From the NCBI RefSeq assembly GCF_003248505.1, contig NZ_QFOA01000001.1:1-64000 (forward strand): a stretch of DNA of 64,000 bases, written 5' to 3'. Position 1 is the first letter of the stretch. Each line of letters begins with the position of its first letter. The notes under the pieces are model-generated. The model did not search any database, had not been told where the DNA came from, and was given only the letters and a program-made list of their open reading frames with translations. Both the position numbers and the translations under genes were made by a program. Of this stretch, positions 52,480 through 61,976 are shown in pieces. Origin of the DNA: Sphingobium sp. (GTDB taxonomy: Bacteria > Pseudomonadota > Alphaproteobacteria > Sphingomonadales > Sphingomonadaceae).

Positions 52480-53769
52480 TTATTCCGAAAGGTTGCCGAA
52501 CAACTTCTCGCTGCGCGGCGGGCGCACGGAGATGCCCAGTTCGTCGAATACGTTTGCCTTGCGCCGCAGCAGCTTGCGCTGGCCCAGTATCTGGATCATC
52601 GCCACGCACTGCACCACCACCAGGGATTTGACGCCGAAGGCGAGCGAACCTGCGGTGACGACCAGGAACAGCAGCATCATGTAGAAGGCCGAACGGTCCA
52701 TCTGGCGCGTCATGCTGTAGAACAGCCAGGGAAGCGCGATCATCATCGGCAGGACGCAAAGCAGGCCATAGGTGATGGTGAGCGCCGCCCAAGCCAGTTC
52801 GAGACCGGCAGGCGTATGGAAGAATTTCGCCATCGCCATGCGGTCGTAATAGTTCATACCGAACAATAGGTCATGGGGCGGCACGTAGAACAGGATATCG
52901 ATGGCGGCATTGCGGGTCTGGGCACTGTTGCCGTCGTTGGAGAAACGGTCGAGCGTGCTGTCGACGAATTCGATCGGCAGGAAGATGAGGCAGATGCCGA
53001 TCAGCACGATCGACAGCGGCATCAGCCTTTGCGACCAGGTGACATCGGCCTCGCCCGCCTTGCGACCGCTTATGAAGGCGCTCAGGATCATGATCGTGGG
53101 CGTGAAGACCAGCGCCGCGCGCCCGCCAAAGGCGAACATGGCCGCTGCATGAAGCGCGATTTCGGGCAAGCGGTTGGCGATCTTCGATTCGCCGCGACGC
53201 GCCGTCACCAGATAGACGAGCAACAATCCGGTGAGCAGCGATCCATTGAGGGGGTGTGCGACCAGCCCTGCCGCCCGATTGTCCGTCGTCTTGTCGAGAA
53301 AGCTCGGGATGAAGCGATGCCCCACCAGCCGCTCGGCCAGCGCCATCAGCGAATTGGCGACGAAGAAGGCGCGCAGGGGCCACTCCCAGCGGAGCAGTAC
53401 TTCGCTGCTGACGCAGCGGGCGCAGACATAATAGAGTGCAGGCGTCATGAAATTGGTGACCACCGCCGTCACTTCGCCGCCGGTGATGCCGGTGAGCATG
53501 ATGATGACGGCACGTGCGAACAGGATCAGCGTCGCGACTGCGAAGAGGATGAAGGGCAGCGACGATACCGCCTGCATTACCCGTCGCGGGAAGGCGAAGG
53601 TCGCGACGATGGTCGTGAGGATGATGATGTAGGTCGCCGGGTGGATCCGCGTCAGCAGCGGCCCGCTGTCGTCCGAATAGCGCCAGCCTGCGATATCGAG
53701 GAGATGCGCGCCGAGCAGGAACAGCGATGCGGTCGCCACCAGGAACAGGATGTTGAACAGGCGCGCCAT
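52480..53769 (-). CDS. VpsF-like polysaccharide polymerase/ligase membrane protein
   Basis: A 429-aa polytopic membrane protein with about 11 helices. A periplasmic stretch SFLDKTTDNRAAGLVAHPLNGSLL contains the AHPLNG motif, and DGNSAQTRNAAIDILFYVPPHDLLFG follows. The organisation resembles the VpsF/O-antigen-ligase superfamily found in sphingomonad and Vibrio EPS loci. It probably polymerises or ligates repeat units. It is convergent with the GH12-like gene (10-nt gap) and lies ahead of the SGNH/MBOAT pair on the same strand. Confidence 0.8.
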   Translation of the reverse strand: MARLFNILFLVATASLFLLGAHLLDIAGWRYSDDSGPLLTRIHPATYIIILTTIVATFAFPRRVMQAVSSLPFILFAVATLILFARAVIIMLTGITGGEVTAVVTNFMTPALYYVCARCVSSEVLLRWEWPLRAFFVANSLMALAERLVGHRFIPSFLDKTTDNRAAGLVAHPLNGSLLTGLLLVYLVTARRGESKIANRLPEIALHAAAMFAFGGRAALVFTPTIMILSAFISGRKAGEADVTWSQRLMPLSIVLIGICLIFLPIEFVDSTLDRFSNDGNSAQTRNAAIDILFYVPPHDLLFGMNYYDRMAMAKFFHTPAGLELAWAALTITYGLLCVLPMMIALPWLFYSMTRQMDRSAFYMMLLFLVVTAGSLAFGVKSLVVVQCVAMIQILGQRKLLRRKANVFDELGISVRPPRSEKLFGNLSE

Positions 53770-53813
53770 GGGTCCTCGTCAATAAGGCTGGAATGCAATG
53801 CCCGTCGGCTGCT

Positions 53814-54857
53814 TCATCGCTCCGGACCTAGAGCATTGCCGACGGCCTGTGCAACCAGCTTGTTGGCATAGCCGGTCCAGTGCCGGTCGAGCGGCGCATG
53901 ATCGAACGGCCGGTGATCGCGCGCCCACGCGGCGGCGAAGACGGGCGCGGTGTCGACGACCCTGAAGCCGTGCGCGATCGCCTGTCGTTTCAGCCGGTCG
54001 AGCGCCAGACCGTCGCGCGTCGTACAGGGGGAGGGGGCGTGCCCGACCTGTTGGTAGGCAGTGCGGTCGCTGTCGAACGTCAGGACGATACGATCCGGAG
54101 TCAGGCGCAGCGCGCCGGGCAGCGCCGCCAGCCAGTCGTCGATCCGCCTGTCGTCCCGCGCCGAAAGCGCCACGCGAGGGCAGCCTCTTCCGCTTTCTCC
54201 ATCGGCGAACCCGGAGGAAAGGAGCGAGGAGAGCGAGAATTTAAGGTTCATGCGCACATAACGGTAGAGCGCGGAGCGCCGCCCGATCTTTTCGGCAAGG
54301 CCGTAGGATTTGCTGGGCGTATAGTCGATCAGCGCGGGCGTGTCGCTCCAGCGGTACATGCCCGCCTGCGGCGCGAAGCCTTCTTCGAAATCATGGGATA
54401 CGACCACGATCGTCGCCCATTGCAGGCGGTAGCGCTGCCCCACGATGCGGGCGACGCCCAGATAATGGGGAAGGCTCGCACCGCTGACGCCGAAATTATA
54501 CACGTCGCTCGCCTTTCGGCGCAGCCGTGCGGCAAGGGAGGGCGCGATCCGTTCGCCCTCCGCGGTGCTCAGCCCTTCGACATAGCTGTCGCCGATGACC
54601 GCGCCCACCTGCGCGCCGTTGCGGTAGGGAAAAGGGGCGGTGAAGCCGTCCGGGTTGACCGTGCCGTGCGTGGGATGGCGCAGGTCCCAGCCGAACGACA
54701 TGGTGGTGTGCGCGCCCGGTTCGAGGCGGCGCGTCTGCCATTGCGGCGATGGCGGTGCCAGCGCGATGCCGTCCGGCACCGGCAGCGCCTGCAACAGCGC
54801 TTCACCCACGGCCAGCGCCCCCAGCGCACCTGTGGCAAGGAAGATCAGCTTCTTCAT
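53814..54857 (-). CDS. SGNH-fold acyl-transfer/esterase protein (AlgJ/AlgX-like role)
   Basis: A 347-aa protein with a single N-terminal membrane anchor or signal (KKLIFLATGALGALAVGEAL). The SGNH domain shows VIGDSYVEGLS (block I Ser), YNFGVSGASLPHYLG (Gly/Asn blocks) and PLDRHWTGYANKLVA with the catalytic Asp/His. Start ATG 54857 is chosen over 54878 because the latter overlaps the upstream stop. It lies 17 nt downstream of the MBOAT gene and most likely completes periplasmic O-acetylation with it, as AlgJ/AlgX do with AlgI. Confidence 0.85.
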   Translation of the reverse strand: MKKLIFLATGALGALAVGEALLQALPVPDGIALAPPSPQWQTRRLEPGAHTTMSFGWDLRHPTHGTVNPDGFTAPFPYRNGAQVGAVIGDSYVEGLSTAEGERIAPSLAARLRRKASDVYNFGVSGASLPHYLGVARIVGQRYRLQWATIVVVSHDFEEGFAPQAGMYRWSDTPALIDYTPSKSYGLAEKIGRRSALYRYVRMNLKFSLSSLLSSGFADGESGRGCPRVALSARDDRRIDDWLAALPGALRLTPDRIVLTFDSDRTAYQQVGHAPSPCTTRDGLALDRLKRQAIAHGFRVVDTAPVFAAAWARDHRPFDHAPLDRHWTGYANKLVAQAVGNALGPER

Positions 54858-54874
54858 GGTCCTGCTGCCTCCCA

Positions 54875-56338
54875 TCAAAAATTGAAATAGATGAAGGCCG
54901 CGTTTTCACGCGAGGCGGCGACCAGCGCCAACCACACGACCAGCATCGCCCAGATGCCGAGGCTCGCGAGGATGATCCCGGTGCGTCCGCCTGCCAGACG
55001 CCGCGCGATCGCCGGGCGAATGCGCTCCATGATGACGGTCTGCGAATTGGGCAGCGCCACGGTGAAGAGCAGCAGCGCCGCCAGCAGCGCCCAGTGCTGC
55101 GTGCTTCCGGCCAGCAGATCGGTGCCAAGCGCACCGCCTGCCATGGCCTTGAGCATGAACAGCGCACCGTGGACGCTGGTAGCCCGGAAGAAAACCCAGG
55201 CGACAAGGACGCCCAGCATGGTGAGCGCCCAGGCCACCGCCCGCATCGGCCATCCGCCCTTGCCGGCAACGCCCGCTTTCTGCGCAACCCAGCGCCAGCC
55301 GTGGTTGAGCACCAGATAGAAGCCGTGCAGCGCGCCCCAGATGACGAAGGTCCACGCCGCGCCATGCCACAATCCGCCCAGGATCATCGTGACGGCCAGG
55401 TTGACGTAGCGTCGCACATTGCCCTTCCGGTTGCCGCCGAGCGCGATGTACAGATAGTCGCGCAGGAAGCGGGAGAGCGTCATGTGCCAGCGCCGCCAGA
55501 ATTCGATGATGCTGGTCGATCGATAGGGCGAGGCGAAATTGTAGGGCAACTGGATGTTGAGCAGCAGCGAAATGCCGACCGCCATGTCCGAATAGCCCGA
55601 AAAATCGAAATAGATCTGCAACGCGTAGGCGAGCGCGCCCTCCCACGCGTGTAGCATTCCCACCTGTCCCAAATTGGCGGCATCGAACGCCCGGTCGGCG
55701 ATGATCGATATGTTGTCGGCGACCAGTACCTTCTTCATCAGGCCGAACAGCAGGAACAATGCGCCCAGCGCGAAATTGTCGAGTCGGAGCCGGTAGGTGT
55801 CGCGGTTCGCGAACTGCGGCATCATCTCGGAGTGATGCAGGATCGGCCCTGCGATCAGATGTGGGAAATAGGTAACGAACAGGCCATAATGGACCAGTTT
55901 GGGCTCGTGCGCCTTCCCTTTGTAGGCGTCCACCAGATAGGCGATCTGGGTGAAGGTGAAAAAGGAAATACCGATAGGCAGGATGACGTTCAGCACCGGC
56001 ATCGGCAGCCCGGCGGCGCGGACATTGTCGGTCAGGAAATTATAATATTTGAAAAAGGCGAGCGCCAGAAGATCGACGACGATGGCGGCGATCAGGATGT
56101 ATCGGGCGCGATCCGTCCCGGCATGGCGCACGATGGCGAGGCCGGCGACGAAATTGAACAGGATCGACCCGACCAGCAACGCCAGATAGGCCGGGACCCA
56201 ATATCCGTAGAAAGCGAGCGACATCGCGGCAAGCCATGCCGCCGCCGCACCCGGCCCCGCCTTGCGCGCGATCAGGAAGAACAGGACGAGCGTAACCGGC
56301 AGATAGACGAACAGGAACAGCCCGGAGGTGAACAGCAT
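54875..56338 (-). CDS. MBOAT-family O-acyltransferase (AlgI/DltB-like)
   Basis: A 487-aa membrane-bound O-acyltransferase. Family landmarks are NVILPIGISFFTFTQIAYLVD, YFPHLIAGPI, QIYFDFSGYSDMAVG, NFASPYRSTSIIEFWRRWHM and GGLWHGAAWTFVIWGALHG with the catalytic His. It moves an acyl (usually acetyl) group across the inner membrane to a periplasmic partner, here the adjacent SGNH protein. ATG 56338 fits the family start (MLFTSGLFLFVYLP). Bases 56339-56460 upstream hold no gene. Confidence 0.94.
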   Translation of the reverse strand: MLFTSGLFLFVYLPVTLVLFFLIARKAGPGAAAAWLAAMSLAFYGYWVPAYLALLVGSILFNFVAGLAIVRHAGTDRARYILIAAIVVDLLALAFFKYYNFLTDNVRAAGLPMPVLNVILPIGISFFTFTQIAYLVDAYKGKAHEPKLVHYGLFVTYFPHLIAGPILHHSEMMPQFANRDTYRLRLDNFALGALFLLFGLMKKVLVADNISIIADRAFDAANLGQVGMLHAWEGALAYALQIYFDFSGYSDMAVGISLLLNIQLPYNFASPYRSTSIIEFWRRWHMTLSRFLRDYLYIALGGNRKGNVRRYVNLAVTMILGGLWHGAAWTFVIWGALHGFYLVLNHGWRWVAQKAGVAGKGGWPMRAVAWALTMLGVLVAWVFFRATSVHGALFMLKAMAGGALGTDLLAGSTQHWALLAALLLFTVALPNSQTVIMERIRPAIARRLAGGRTGIILASLGIWAMLVVWLALVAASRENAAFIYFNF

Positions 56339-56460
56339 CGTCGATAGTCCCCGCAGCGAAAGCGCTCACCCGCGAAGGACTGGATGCCCATCATCTAGCG
56401 GAACAAGGCCAGCTTCGCGCGGGGTCAGGCTATGCCCGGTCCCTTTCGCGCTCGCAAGGG

Positions 56461-57687
56461 TCAATGCTTGATCTTGTTCGCCAGTGCAGCATAGCGCCTA
56501 GCAAGGCTGGGCCACGATCGGCGTTCCAGGGTGTAAAGGCGATAGGCTATCGCACTTTCCGTCCACTGTGCCGTCGGTGTGGCGATGTGGCGCAGGATGG
56601 CGTTGGCCACGCATGGTGAATCGACGGGGCGTTCGATGACGGTCGAGGGCATGCCTTCGCGGATCAGCGACGTGATGCCGCCCGCCTCGCTCGCGATGAT
56701 CGGTCGCGCGTTGGAAGCGGCCAGCAGCGCCACGCCGCTTTGCGAAAAGAAATCCTTGTAAGGCATCAGCAGGGCGTCGCTTTGCGCGATGAGCGCAGGA
56801 AGCGCGGCGTCGTCGACATAGCCGATCTGAATCGTCACCGCGTCGGGCGCGGTTCGGGCGATCGCGAGGCATTCCTCGGCATAATCGGGTTCCTCGCGAT
56901 AAATTTCGCCGGCGACGATCAGATGGACGGGCGCGCCGGCGCGGCGGGCCGCGATGCAGCCCTCGATCGCCTCGCGCACGCCCTTGTTCCGGCGCAGCGT
57001 TCCGAACGCGAGCAACTGGCCGTTGCCGGGAAGCGGCGTGACTTCGTGGAACGCAAAGTCGCCATGTTCGATCACGTCCACCACGACGCGCAGGCGCGGG
57101 AAGCATTCGAGCAACTTCTGCCGGGACGCCTCGCTCAACACCACTACTGCGTTGGAAAGATAATAGCAGGCACCGTGCGATGCCTTTTCCACGCTTCGCC
57201 AGCGCTGCGAAAAGCGCCAGCCGTGCGGGATCGGATCGTGGGCGATGAAGATGACGCGCGCACCCGTAAGCCGTAGCAGCAGCAGCATCGGCAGAAACAG
57301 CATAAGCGGATCGGGGATGGTGATGATGAAGGTGCGCGCGTGCAGACGGGCCTGGAATAGCGCGACGAAGCTGCCGCCAATGCGGCGCAGCGAACGCAGC
57401 GCACGGGTGACGCGCGGCGCCGGGCCGACCATTTCACGCACGGGCCGCAGGCGACGCAGGCCCGGACGGGGCCTTTCCATCTTCGCATTGTCGACGACGG
57501 GCGATACGAACGTGACTTCAGCCCCCGACGCAAGCAGGCCGTCGACCAGTTCCTGGGCGAACAGACCCGTTCCCGACGCCCGCCATGCGCGGGTGTAGAG
57601 GCAGATCGGCTCCGGCTTCTCGACCGCCGCCGCGCTATGAGGCTCCAAGGCGATCACTCGCTCCGGAGCGACGGGATTCGTCGACAT
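56461..57687 (-). CDS. GT4-family glycosyltransferase
   Basis: A 408-aa GT-B protein. The N-terminal domain has TRAWRASGTGLFAQELVDGL (glycine loop) and IFIAHDPIPHG. The C-terminal domain has LLAFGTLRRNKGVREAIEG and the donor-site region MPYKDFFSQSGVALLAASNARPI (SGV in place of the usual EG, seen in a GT4 subgroup). ATG 57687 (MSTNPVAPE) is preferred; ATG 57702 would run into the palindrome at 57704. It likely adds one sugar of the repeat unit. Confidence 0.88.
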   Translation of the reverse strand: MSTNPVAPERVIALEPHSAAAVEKPEPICLYTRAWRASGTGLFAQELVDGLLASGAEVTFVSPVVDNAKMERPRPGLRRLRPVREMVGPAPRVTRALRSLRRIGGSFVALFQARLHARTFIITIPDPLMLFLPMLLLLRLTGARVIFIAHDPIPHGWRFSQRWRSVEKASHGACYYLSNAVVVLSEASRQKLLECFPRLRVVVDVIEHGDFAFHEVTPLPGNGQLLAFGTLRRNKGVREAIEGCIAARRAGAPVHLIVAGEIYREEPDYAEECLAIARTAPDAVTIQIGYVDDAALPALIAQSDALLMPYKDFFSQSGVALLAASNARPIIASEAGGITSLIREGMPSTVIERPVDSPCVANAILRHIATPTAQWTESAIAYRLYTLERRSWPSLARRYAALANKIKH

Positions 57688-57703
57688 CACCCACCCTAAC
57701 AAA

Positions 57704-57719
57704 CATTGTCACGACAATG
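57704..57719. promoter_or_regulatory. CATTGTC-AC-GACAATG palindrome, operator candidate
   Basis: A perfect 7+7 inverted repeat with a 2-nt spacer lies 17 nt before the chosen GT4 start (57687), overlapping where its promoter or leader would be. The architecture suits a dimeric repressor. No regulator of matching specificity is known to me and none is adjacent. Confidence 0.5.
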
Positions 57720-58259
57720 ACGACCCGGCGCAGAATCGAAGTGATCAGATGGCTCCATCTTCAGCTTCCTATGGGGCATCCGACTTGTCGCATTCATTTT
57801 TTCCGAGGGGAAGCGTCTTAATCCATTCAGGAACAAAAATTTCTTTGGATTTTCTTCCGCTTCGCGGTTGGAGCCAGTCACGAAACGGAATGGTTGACGC
57901 ATGGTCGGCATATTCGCTTTTCCCCGGCTATCCATCCTACTCCCCGCGCCCCTGCCTGCCACGAGGGAACCGCCCGTCGGCGGCGACGGACGAACTATGG
58001 CATCGTCGACTTAAAATTCTTTCACCGCGCAATTCGGCGGTTGCCATGCGATTGCGGCGACTCCTGTTTCCGGACGATGCGCTGAACGTATTCGCTACCG
58101 AAACGATTCCCGGGAGGCGGCTCAGGCGGTCTTTTCGACAAGCTATTGCAAGAGGCCCCGTGGGGGAAGTTGAGGCGTGACCGTTTTTCGATCTGGCGCG
58201 TGGCCCGCCAATCGTGTTTAACCTCGCCGCCAAACGGCGCGCGCTTGCGCGAAAGGGGT
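57720..58259. promoter_or_regulatory. 540-nt divergent intergenic region, no convincing gene
   Basis: The part near 57760-57860 is AT-rich (TTCATTTTTTCCGAGG, CAAAAATTTCTTTGG) against a GC-rich background. A 143-aa open frame (57749-58180, plus) has no recognisable motif, no ribosome site and Arg/Ser-rich shadow composition, so I do not call it. The region probably contains promoters for the GT4 gene (left) and the polymerase-like gene (right). Confidence 0.5.
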
Positions 58260-59612
58260 ATGATGAAACGGCACCGGGACGCGCAAGACGCTCCATATGG
58301 TTGGCGGCAGCAGGCCGGGCCGATCGAACTCCTGCTATTTTCGCTGTGCGTCTATCTGACCACGACACCGTTCCTGTTCGTCCTGACGCGGCAGAACCCC
58401 AACCTGCCCGCATTGATCAATGTCGCGACGATGCAGCAGGAAACCCAATCCATGCTGCTGGTCTATGCCGTGCGCGGGATCGTGGCGCTGATCGGTGCCG
58501 TCTATGTCGCGCGCCGGTTGCGTCAGCTCAAAGCCAACGCGCGACAGTTGCTGCCGTTGATGCCCTTCCTGGTGTGGGCGGCGCTTTCGGCGCTCTGGTC
58601 CGACGATTTCGGCGTCACCGCGCGTAGCGTAACGACGCTGGCGGTGTTGTGGGCGGGGGCCTATTTCTTTGCCGTCCGGCTGGAGGGAACCTCCGCCGCG
58701 CGGGCGGTTGTGGGCGGTGGGGCGCTGGTGGCGGTCACCTGCCTTGGCTATGTGGTGGCCGATCCCGCCTATGCCATCCACCAGCTTACCGACGCGACGC
58801 AGTTCGTGCATGCCGGGGCATGGCGCGGGGTTTATCAGCACAAGAATTTCCTGGGCCATGTCGCGGGATTTTTCGCGGTGGCGATCTTCTGGGCGGATCG
58901 CACGACGATCCCGTGGCCGCCGCTCAAATGGGGGCTGATCGCGCTTTTGCTCGTGCTGGTCGTCAAGTCGACTTCCGCCAGCGCGGTGCCGATCATCCTC
59001 ATCACCGGCGCGCTCGTCTGGATATTGGTCATTGCAGATCCCAAGCAGAGGGTGAAGGCGCTGCTCGTGCTGGCTCCTGCCGTGGTCGCGCTCTATTGGG
59101 GCACGACCGCGATCCTGACAGCTTTGGGGCGCGACATGACCTTTACCGGTCGCACCGAAATCTGGCAGATCGCCATCGATTCGATCCTGACCCGGCCGTT
59201 GCAGGGCTATGGTTTCGTGTCGATTTCCTACGGCAGCTTCTCCTACAGCCTGATGCACCAGGCAGGCGTGTTCGATCCGCATAGCGCCTATCTCGACCTG
59301 GCGCTGGGCACGGGGCTGATAGGTCTGGCGCTGTTCCTGCTCATCCTTCCCTTTGCCTGGTATGCTGCGCGGCGGCTCTACCTCATGGGCGGGGGCGAAA
59401 GGCAGGCGGCGTTGATGCTGGTCAGCATCACGATCGGATGGCTGGTGTCGGGGCTTACCGAATCGAGCAGCCGCCCGCTGACGGCGATGGGGGGACTGGG
59501 CCTGTTCGCGATGGCGGCACTGATTTCCCTGCCCCGGCATCGGGAAAGAGCGGCTGCGTCGGGCGGCCACAATCCGTTCGCCGAAATGCGCGCGCGCGCG
59601 ACGCAGGGTTAA
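58260..59612 (+). CDS. O-antigen ligase/polymerase-like membrane protein (Wzy_C)
   Basis: A 450-aa protein with about 11 helices. The periplasmic loop motif AWRGVYQHKNFLGHVAGFF matches the R-G-x3-H-K-N feature of the WaaL/Wzy_C family. FTGRTEIWQIAIDSI, GVFDPHSAYLDLALGTGLIG and SGLTESSSRPL follow in the usual order. It resembles the 46473 protein in motif layout but is not its close copy. AAAGGGG precedes ATG 58260/58263, and the second ATG has the better spacing. Confidence 0.88.
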   Translation: MMKRHRDAQDAPYGWRQQAGPIELLLFSLCVYLTTTPFLFVLTRQNPNLPALINVATMQQETQSMLLVYAVRGIVALIGAVYVARRLRQLKANARQLLPLMPFLVWAALSALWSDDFGVTARSVTTLAVLWAGAYFFAVRLEGTSAARAVVGGGALVAVTCLGYVVADPAYAIHQLTDATQFVHAGAWRGVYQHKNFLGHVAGFFAVAIFWADRTTIPWPPLKWGLIALLLVLVVKSTSASAVPIILITGALVWILVIADPKQRVKALLVLAPAVVALYWGTTAILTALGRDMTFTGRTEIWQIAIDSILTRPLQGYGFVSISYGSFSYSLMHQAGVFDPHSAYLDLALGTGLIGLALFLLILPFAWYAARRLYLMGGGERQAALMLVSITIGWLVSGLTESSSRPLTAMGGLGLFAMAALISLPRHRERAAASGGHNPFAEMRARATQG

Positions 59613-59622
59613 ACGGTCGGGG

Positions 59623-61140
59623 TCAGTCGCGGACTATCAGGCGGAGCAGGCGGGAGGCGAAGCCCGGCAGGGCAGGAAGCATCGGCGCGACTTCGCCCAT
59701 TCGCAACGGGCGACCCAGCGCGATCAGTAGCAGGAAGACGGTGCCGCCCGCACTTCCAAGTGCCAAAGCGCCCGGCGCGCCGATCCCGACCGCTCGTATC
59801 AGCACCGCACCACCGCCGGCCAGCAGCAGCATGAGCAACGCGATAGACGCCGTCACGGGCAGATCTACGGTACGGCGGATACCCACCCGACCGAGCGCCC
59901 AATGCATGACCGCCAGCCGGCTGACCGAATCGCCCACAGGACATGCCAACAGCGCGATCAAGCCGTAGCGCGGCGTCAGCAAAATCGCGGCGCCGATCCA
60001 TAGCAGGGAGAGGACCAGTGTCTTGCCCAGCACCGCGGTCGCATTGAGCGCCACGGCCACGATCTCGAACGCGCGATAGGTCGATGTGGTGATCAGATAG
60101 GCGAGCAGCCAGGGAAGGCCATAGGCGGCGGCGACATAACGCCCCCCGGTCATCAGCCCGACAATCGATTCGCCTGCTATCGCCGTGCCGACGATTGCGG
60201 CACCGATGACGATAAGGTCGATCTTGATGACGAGGGCCAGCGTCGCCTCCAGCCGCGACTGGTCGCCGGTGCGACTGAAATGTCGCATGACGGCGGGTTC
60301 GACGAACGGAAAGACGAGCATGCCCGGCGTATAGCGCTGGAAGCTGACGGCAAGCGTCTGAATGAAGGAAAAGCCAGCAAAGGCGGCGACCGACAGCGTG
60401 CGGCTTGCCACCAGGCGGATCGTCGCCGGGCTGGAGGCGAACCAGGCGAGCGCGCTGGCATAACCGCTCGCGGCGATGGCGCGGAATTCCTCACGGTCGA
60501 GCGGGCGAGCCTGTTCCGGTTGCGGGGGCATCGTCCGTAGCGCGCCCCGGATCCGCAGCAACAGCAGGCATACCGCCGCGAGCGCGGTGGCCGTGCCGAT
60601 CCATAACAGCGTGGATGCAGTCGATATCCACCCTGCCGCAGCCGCTGCCGATATGAGCGCAAGGCGAACCAGCGCTTCCCCTACCAGCGCCGATCGCGAC
60701 GCCTGTTGCAGGCCCAGCGCCAGCGCCATCGCGTCCGTGTCCACCTGCGCCACGCTGACGAGGATATAGGCCATGGCGCCCGCCACATAGGGCATCCCCA
60801 GATCGCCCGGCCCGATCCATCCCCATGCCGCGCCGATGGCGAGCGCCGCCGTCATCGTCAGCATGCTCGCCAGCAGGCGAAAGGCCAGGATCGCGGCGAT
60901 CAGTCGACCGACGGTCGCAGGGCGCAGCGTCCATCCCGCCTGCCCCACATATTTCGGGATGAGGCGCGGCACACCGAAGGACAACACCGTCTGCATCAGC
61001 ACCGCAAAGGCAAAGACGATGGCAAAGCGGCCATATTCGACCGGCGCCAGCAGCCGCACGACGACAAGCTGGAACGCCATCAGCAGCACAAGGGAAAGGA
61101 GCCGTCCGCTCAGGAAAACGAAGATGCCAGAGCGTGCCAT
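59623..61140 (-). CDS. Wzx-like oligosaccharide flippase (polysaccharide biosynthesis protein)
   Basis: A 505-aa MOP-superfamily exporter with 12-14 hydrophobic helices. The N-terminal FLSGRLLSLVLLMAFQLVVV and RLLAPVEYGRFAIVFAFAVL are typical of lipopolysaccharide/EPS repeat-unit flippases (S/G-rich helix 1, YG motif in helix 2). It would translocate the undecaprenyl-linked repeat unit to the periplasm for the polymerases. It is convergent with the 58260 gene (10-nt gap). Confidence 0.88.
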   Translation of the reverse strand: MARSGIFVFLSGRLLSLVLLMAFQLVVVRLLAPVEYGRFAIVFAFAVLMQTVLSFGVPRLIPKYVGQAGWTLRPATVGRLIAAILAFRLLASMLTMTAALAIGAAWGWIGPGDLGMPYVAGAMAYILVSVAQVDTDAMALALGLQQASRSALVGEALVRLALISAAAAAGWISTASTLLWIGTATALAAVCLLLLRIRGALRTMPPQPEQARPLDREEFRAIAASGYASALAWFASSPATIRLVASRTLSVAAFAGFSFIQTLAVSFQRYTPGMLVFPFVEPAVMRHFSRTGDQSRLEATLALVIKIDLIVIGAAIVGTAIAGESIVGLMTGGRYVAAAYGLPWLLAYLITTSTYRAFEIVAVALNATAVLGKTLVLSLLWIGAAILLTPRYGLIALLACPVGDSVSRLAVMHWALGRVGIRRTVDLPVTASIALLMLLLAGGGAVLIRAVGIGAPGALALGSAGGTVFLLLIALGRPLRMGEVAPMLPALPGFASRLLRLIVRD

Positions 61141-61258
61141 GGTCGGATGCCTCCAGGGCCGGGCTGGCCGGCAAGCGGGCTAGCGTTTCGCCTGCGCAGG
61201 GTCAATCGGACCACGATGTGCGGCGGCGGCTTGGCAGCGCCGTTTTTCCGTGGCGCGA

Positions 61259-61292
61259 CCGGCGCTTTTGCCCAATAAGGCAAAAGCGCCGG
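61259..61292. promoter_or_regulatory. Perfect 14-bp stem-loop upstream of the SIS gene
   Basis: CCGGCGCTTTTGCC (61259-61272) pairs with 61279-61292 across the 6-nt loop CAATAA, 44 nt before the isomerase start and in the divergent leader of the flippase gene. No T run follows on either strand. It may be an operator, an mRNA-leader structure or a processing site. Confidence 0.5.
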
Positions 61293-61336
61293 GACGTTGC
61301 GTCCTTTGGCATGGCGACGTGGGTGAAGGACAGATC

Positions 61337-61960
61337 ATGGCGGACAAGATGGACCCCCGGTTTCGCAACGACATTTTCGACACTCATTCGCTTGCCACCT
61401 ATTTCGGGGCATATGCCGACGGACTGCATGCGGCGATGACTGCGATTGACGTGGACGCGGTCGACCGGGCGCGGCACGCGATCGAGCGGGCTTCGGCATC
61501 CGGCAATCGTATCTTCGCCATCGGCAACGGCGGATCGGCGGCCATCGCCGACCATCTCTGCTGCGACTGGACGAAAGGCACCCACGCCATCGGTCATCCG
61601 GCGATCGAATCCATGTCGTTGAGCGCCAACGTCCCGCTCTATACGGCACTGGCCAACGATTTCGGATTCGAAACGGCCTTTGCGAAGCAGATCGAATTTT
61701 TCGCCAAGGCGGGCGATGTGCTGATCGCGATATCGTCTTCCGGCAACAGCCCGAACATCCTGGCAGCTGTCGCTGCGGCGAAGACGGCGGGGGTAATTTC
61801 GGTCGGCCTGTCGGGCTTCACCGGCGGTCGCCTGCGGGAAGAGGCCGACATTTCGATCCATGTCGACGTTGCCAATTACGGTATCGTGGAGGACGCTCAT
61901 CAGGCGGTGATGCACGTCATCGCACAATATATCGCTGCCGGTCGCGACCGGCAGCGATAA
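61337..61960 (+). CDS. SIS-domain phosphosugar isomerase (GmhA-like)
   Basis: A 207-aa SIS-fold protein with NRIFAIGNGGSAAIADHLCCDW (the sugar-phosphate loop of phosphoheptose isomerases), FAKQIEFFAKAGDVLIAISSSGNSPNIL (second phosphate-binding loop) and a terminal EDAHQAVMHVIAQYI helix. GmhA converts sedoheptulose-7-P to heptose-7-P for heptosyl units; a related sugar-P isomerase is also possible. ATG 61337 gives the family N terminus. The next gene begins 17 nt downstream and is probably co-transcribed. Confidence 0.85.
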   Translation: MADKMDPRFRNDIFDTHSLATYFGAYADGLHAAMTAIDVDAVDRARHAIERASASGNRIFAIGNGGSAAIADHLCCDWTKGTHAIGHPAIESMSLSANVPLYTALANDFGFETAFAKQIEFFAKAGDVLIAISSSGNSPNILAAVAAAKTAGVISVGLSGFTGGRLREEADISIHVDVANYGIVEDAHQAVMHVIAQYIAAGRDRQR

Positions 61961-61976
61961 AGCGGCTCGCGAAGCC

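Noticed and set aside
57749..58180. 143-aa plus-strand ORF in the EPS intergenic gap
   Set aside because: No recognisable domain, no ribosome site, shadow-like composition, and it covers the AT-rich region expected to hold promoters.
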